From Vibrionales bacterium SWAT-3 (GTDB taxonomy: Bacteria; Pseudomonadota; Gammaproteobacteria; Enterobacterales; Vibrionaceae): a stretch of 36,837 nucleotides of DNA. Location of the stretch: contig AAZW01000051.1 in assembly GCA_000169995.1 (NCBI GenBank), positions 1 to 36,837 on the forward strand, written 5' to 3'. The notes beneath the pieces are model-generated. The model worked only from the letters and a program-made list of their open reading frames with translations, made no database searches and had not been told where the DNA came from. Made by a program: the position numbers and the translations under genes. Shown here piece after piece: positions 34,540 through 36,837 of the stretch. How positions within the stretch are numbered: the first letter of the stretch is position 1; every line of letters starts with the position of its first letter.

Positions 34540-34760
34540 GATTAAGAGCAGATACGGGATACGAAAAGATTTAAGAGCGGATTCGGGATGCGAGTGGCGG
34601 GATGCGAAAAGATTTAAGAGCAGTTGCGAGTGACGAGATTCGAGATACGAAAAGAATAAGATCAGTTGCGAGTGACGAGATTCGAGATACGAAAAGATTT
34701 AAGAGCAGATATGAGTGAAGAGGTTCGAGATACCAAGTGAGTTTAGAGCAGGAGTGGGGA
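34540..34760. repeat. Second direct repeat array of the 42–43-bp family, opposite orientation
   Basis: Unit starts marked by AAGAGCAG-like words lie at 34544, 34573, 34616, 34658, 34701 and, degenerate, 34744. Spacing is 42–43 bases except for one shortened unit of 29. The unit reads roughly AAGAGCAGTTGCGAGTGACG, then AGATTCGAGATACGAAAAGATTT, which is the complement of the array at 9983–10238. Again it fills the gap between two convergent genes (fabV and ybjL). Confidence 0.8.
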
Positions 34761-34787
34761 AGCAGGCAGAACTGCTTAAAACAAGCC

Positions 34788-34825
34788 ATAAAAAATGCAC
34801 TAATCCAAAGATGAATTAGTGCATT
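34788..34825 (-). terminator. Rho-independent terminator after ybjL
   Basis: An 11-bp stem (34794–34804 with 34815–34825) and ten-base loop are followed by six T on the minus strand. A second small perfect palindrome (GCTGCATT/AATGCAGC, 34843–34859) lies between it and the ybjL stop codon. Confidence 0.88.
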
Positions 34826-34864
34826 CGAAATGTCTAAGCTTGGCTGCATTTAATGCAGCAGACG

Positions 34865-36547
34865 CTAGCTGATAATGATGATGAAGGTACCGGCTAAGGT
34901 CATCAAAATGTTTGCTATCGCGTAGGTGCCCGCATAACCCAATGCTGGGATTGTTGAGCGAGCGTGGTCATTTACAATGTCCATCGCGGGAGCACAGGTT
35001 CGTGCACCGATGATCGCACCAAACAACAGTGCACGGTTCATTTTCAATATGTACGCGCCCACTAAATAAGCGAAGAATACTGGGATAACACTGACGATCA
35101 GAGCAATACCAATAACCTGCGGACCAACTTGAGTTAAGTGCTCAAATATCTTACCACCGGCGCTTAAACCGATACCGACCATAAAGAACATCAAACCGAG
35201 GTCTTTGACCATGTTCAGTGCCCCTTGAGGTACATAACCAAAAGTAGGGTGGTTCGCTCGTAAGAAGCCAAGCATGATACCGGATAGCAGTAGGCCAACC
35301 GCGTTACCTAAACCAAATGAAACCTGGCCAAATGTCATCGTGATCAAACCAAATAGAATGCCCAAGATAAAGAAGCTACAGAACGCCATTAGATCCGCCA
35401 TTTGGCTGTGGATCGAGATGAAACCAATTTTCTCTGCTAGGCCGTGAACACGACTCTTTTCGCCACTTACCTGCAGTACATCACCTTTAGAAAGCACGAT
35501 GTTTAAGTCCATCGGCATTTCAATTTGAGCACGCACTACGCGGTTAAGGAAACAGCCGTATTCAGATAGATTTAGGTCTGAAAGACGTTTGCCTGCGATG
35601 CTGTCACTTTTAACGACGATCTCTTCTTCCACAATACGTAGGTCAAGAAGGTTACGGTCGAAAACTTCTTTGCCATTACGGAAACTTGGGTCTAGGCGCG
35701 CGTGGCTATCCGGGAAACCAACCAATGCGATCTCGTCGCCTTCTTGCAAAATGGCATCACCATCTGGGTGTGCAAGAATGCCATTGCGGCGAATACGCTC
35801 GATGTAACAGCCTGTTTGGCGATAGATACCTAACTCACGTAGGTTCTTACCGTCTGTCCAAGAGATAAGTTCTGGTCCCACACGGTAAGCACGAATAATC
35901 GGCAGGTAAACCTTGCGCTGGCCTGAAGCGCCTAAGCCTCGTTCTTGAGCAATTTGCTCTGCTGAGTCGTGCAGATTTACTTTCTGAAGTTTTGGAATCA
36001 GACGAGCAAACATAATCATACTGATTAAGCCAACTAGGTAAGCCATCGCGTAACCGACCGATAGGTTTTCGATAATCAGGCTTAAATCCATGTTCCTAGG
36101 CACTTCAGCAAGCCCTGAGTTAAGTGCGTCCTGCGCACCTACCAAGATTGGTGTCGCCGTTAGTGCACCAGCCATCATGCCGGCAGAAAGCCCGAAACTA
36201 AGGCCTAAGTACTCGCTGCAGAAGTAGGTAAGCGCAATAGCAGTGGAGAGCACCACTAAACTTAAAATAAGGTAGTGTTTGCCATCTCGGAAAAAGATAC
36301 CAAAGAAGTTCGGTCCCGCTTCAATACCCACACAGTAGATGAATAGCATAAAGCCAATAGTTAGGGCATCTGCGTTAAATGAGAAACCTAGATGACCCAT
36401 CACAAGAGAAGTAATCAGGACACCTATTGAGTTGCCAAGCTGGAGGCTACCAAAGCGAATTTTACCAATGGCTAAACCAATCGATAAAACAACAAAGATG
36501 AGGAGAATGGGGTTTTGTTCTAGCAGAAAAACAACGTCGATATTCAC
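34865..36547 (-). CDS. ybjL: YbjL-type transporter (aspartate:alanine exchanger family)
   Basis: A 560-residue inner membrane protein very close to E. coli YbjL throughout. Two blocks of five to six helices (about 1–190 and 390–560) enclose a cytoplasmic part with two TrkA_C/RCK_C domains (about 205–290 and 295–380; ISWTDGKNLRELGIYRQTGCYIERIRRNGILAHPDGDAILQEGDEIALVG). The repeat motifs GALTATPILVGAQDAL and GARTCAPAMDIVNDHA are the family's half-site signatures. Relatives exchange amino acids; the YbjL substrate is not established. The RCK_C domains suggest gating by a nucleotide or similar ligand. It is monocistronic with its own terminator. Confidence 0.95.
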   Translation of the reverse strand: MNIDVVFLLEQNPILLIFVVLSIGLAIGKIRFGSLQLGNSIGVLITSLVMGHLGFSFNADALTIGFMLFIYCVGIEAGPNFFGIFFRDGKHYLILSLVVLSTAIALTYFCSEYLGLSFGLSAGMMAGALTATPILVGAQDALNSGLAEVPRNMDLSLIIENLSVGYAMAYLVGLISMIMFARLIPKLQKVNLHDSAEQIAQERGLGASGQRKVYLPIIRAYRVGPELISWTDGKNLRELGIYRQTGCYIERIRRNGILAHPDGDAILQEGDEIALVGFPDSHARLDPSFRNGKEVFDRNLLDLRIVEEEIVVKSDSIAGKRLSDLNLSEYGCFLNRVVRAQIEMPMDLNIVLSKGDVLQVSGEKSRVHGLAEKIGFISIHSQMADLMAFCSFFILGILFGLITMTFGQVSFGLGNAVGLLLSGIMLGFLRANHPTFGYVPQGALNMVKDLGLMFFMVGIGLSAGGKIFEHLTQVGPQVIGIALIVSVIPVFFAYLVGAYILKMNRALLFGAIIGARTCAPAMDIVNDHARSTIPALGYAGTYAIANILMTLAGTFIIIIS

Positions 36548-36687
36548 AGTGGTCGCTCAATAATAGGCGTGAAAAACAGGGTAAGTTTGAAATGTGGATT
36601 GTATCTAAATATAAATAAATTATAAGTGATATTTTCCCTTTTTACTTGATTTTGACCAGATTCTTATATCGCATGAAAACTGGCTAT

Positions 36688-36716
36688 AAAAAAAGCCCGC
36701 TTTAATAAGCGGGCTT
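36688..36716 (-). terminator. Rho-independent terminator of the right-edge gene
   Basis: A 10-bp stem AAGCCCGCTT/AAGCGGGCTT with a TAAT loop is followed by seven T on the minus strand, about 70 bases after the stop codon of the partial gene at the edge. Confidence 0.88.
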
Positions 36717-36788
36717 AATAGAAATCTTACAGTCTGACACTAAAAACGTTCAGCTGATTATGGGCTTAGCCAAGGTTTGAAATCTAGA

Positions 36789-36837
36789 TTAGTCGAAAAG
36801 ACCTAGGTTTTCTTTTGCGTATGCTTCAAATTCTGTG
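36789..36837 (-). CDS. C-terminal end of an unidentified protein (rest outside window)
   Basis: The last bases on the minus strand read TEFEAYAKENLGLFD followed by TAA. The reading frame is open to the window edge and a strong minus-strand terminator lies downstream at the expected distance, so this is very likely a real gene end. Fifteen residues are too few to name the family. Confidence 0.6.
   Translation of the reverse strand, partial: TEFEAYAKENLGLFD

Overview
The window is a chromosomal segment from a marine gamma-proteobacterium, almost certainly Vibrio. The radD–rsuA–bcr order is the enterobacterial/vibrio one. FabV is the enoyl-ACP reductase type first described in Vibrio. A VprA/VprB (CarR/CarS)-like two-component pair with a PepSY gene, a YbjL-type transporter and a PsrA–FadE pair all fit too. 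The species cannot be fixed from the sequence alone.

Layout. 1–1858: 3' end of a family 2 glycosyltransferase and a DedA/LssY_C membrane protein. 2081–5168: a VOC protein, then (minus strand) a sensor kinase, its OmpR-type regulator and a PepSY periplasmic protein. 5328–9894: radD divergent from rsuA, then bcr and a DUF2913 gene. 9895–10238: a terminator and an array of 42-bp repeats. 10239–14488: an NAD(P)-binding SDR/DUF2867 protein and a triheme YhjA-like cytochrome c peroxidase gene split by an ISAs1-family element, with a perfect FNR box upstream. 14959–20696: a MATE transporter and an AttEFGH-like ABC/lipocalin operon. 20972–23683: nhaA with an IS3-family (IS150-like) element inserted in its terminator. 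23767–29649: an OmpA-like lipoprotein and a LapE/AggA-like TolC on the minus strand, an IS5-family element, and a LapA/BapA-like type I secreted adhesin with a TAAG LapG-type cleavage site. 30086–34467: psrA, fadE and fabV with candidate FadR and PsrA operators. 34540–34760: a second array of the same repeat family, in the opposite orientation. 34865–36547: ybjL. 36789–36837: the end of another minus-strand gene.

Two themes stand out. First, three complete insertion sequences of three different families each sit at a functionally important place: inside a heme-binding motif, inside a terminator hairpin, and inside a divergent promoter region. Their ends and target duplications can all be read directly. 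Second, four genes in the first 16.3 kb (dedA-like, sensor kinase, peroxidase, MATE) are each broken by a single-base indel while both halves remain well conserved. Two of these are at runs of five T. This could be uncorrected sequencing error or recent real mutation.

The most useful biological leads are the paired 42-bp repeat arrays, both located where two genes converge, and the FadR/PsrA control region in front of psrA–fadE. Next come the compact LapA-like adhesin locus altered by an IS, and an orphan minus-strand terminator at 29749 that suggests a small RNA. I did not find a clearly new defence or biosynthetic system.
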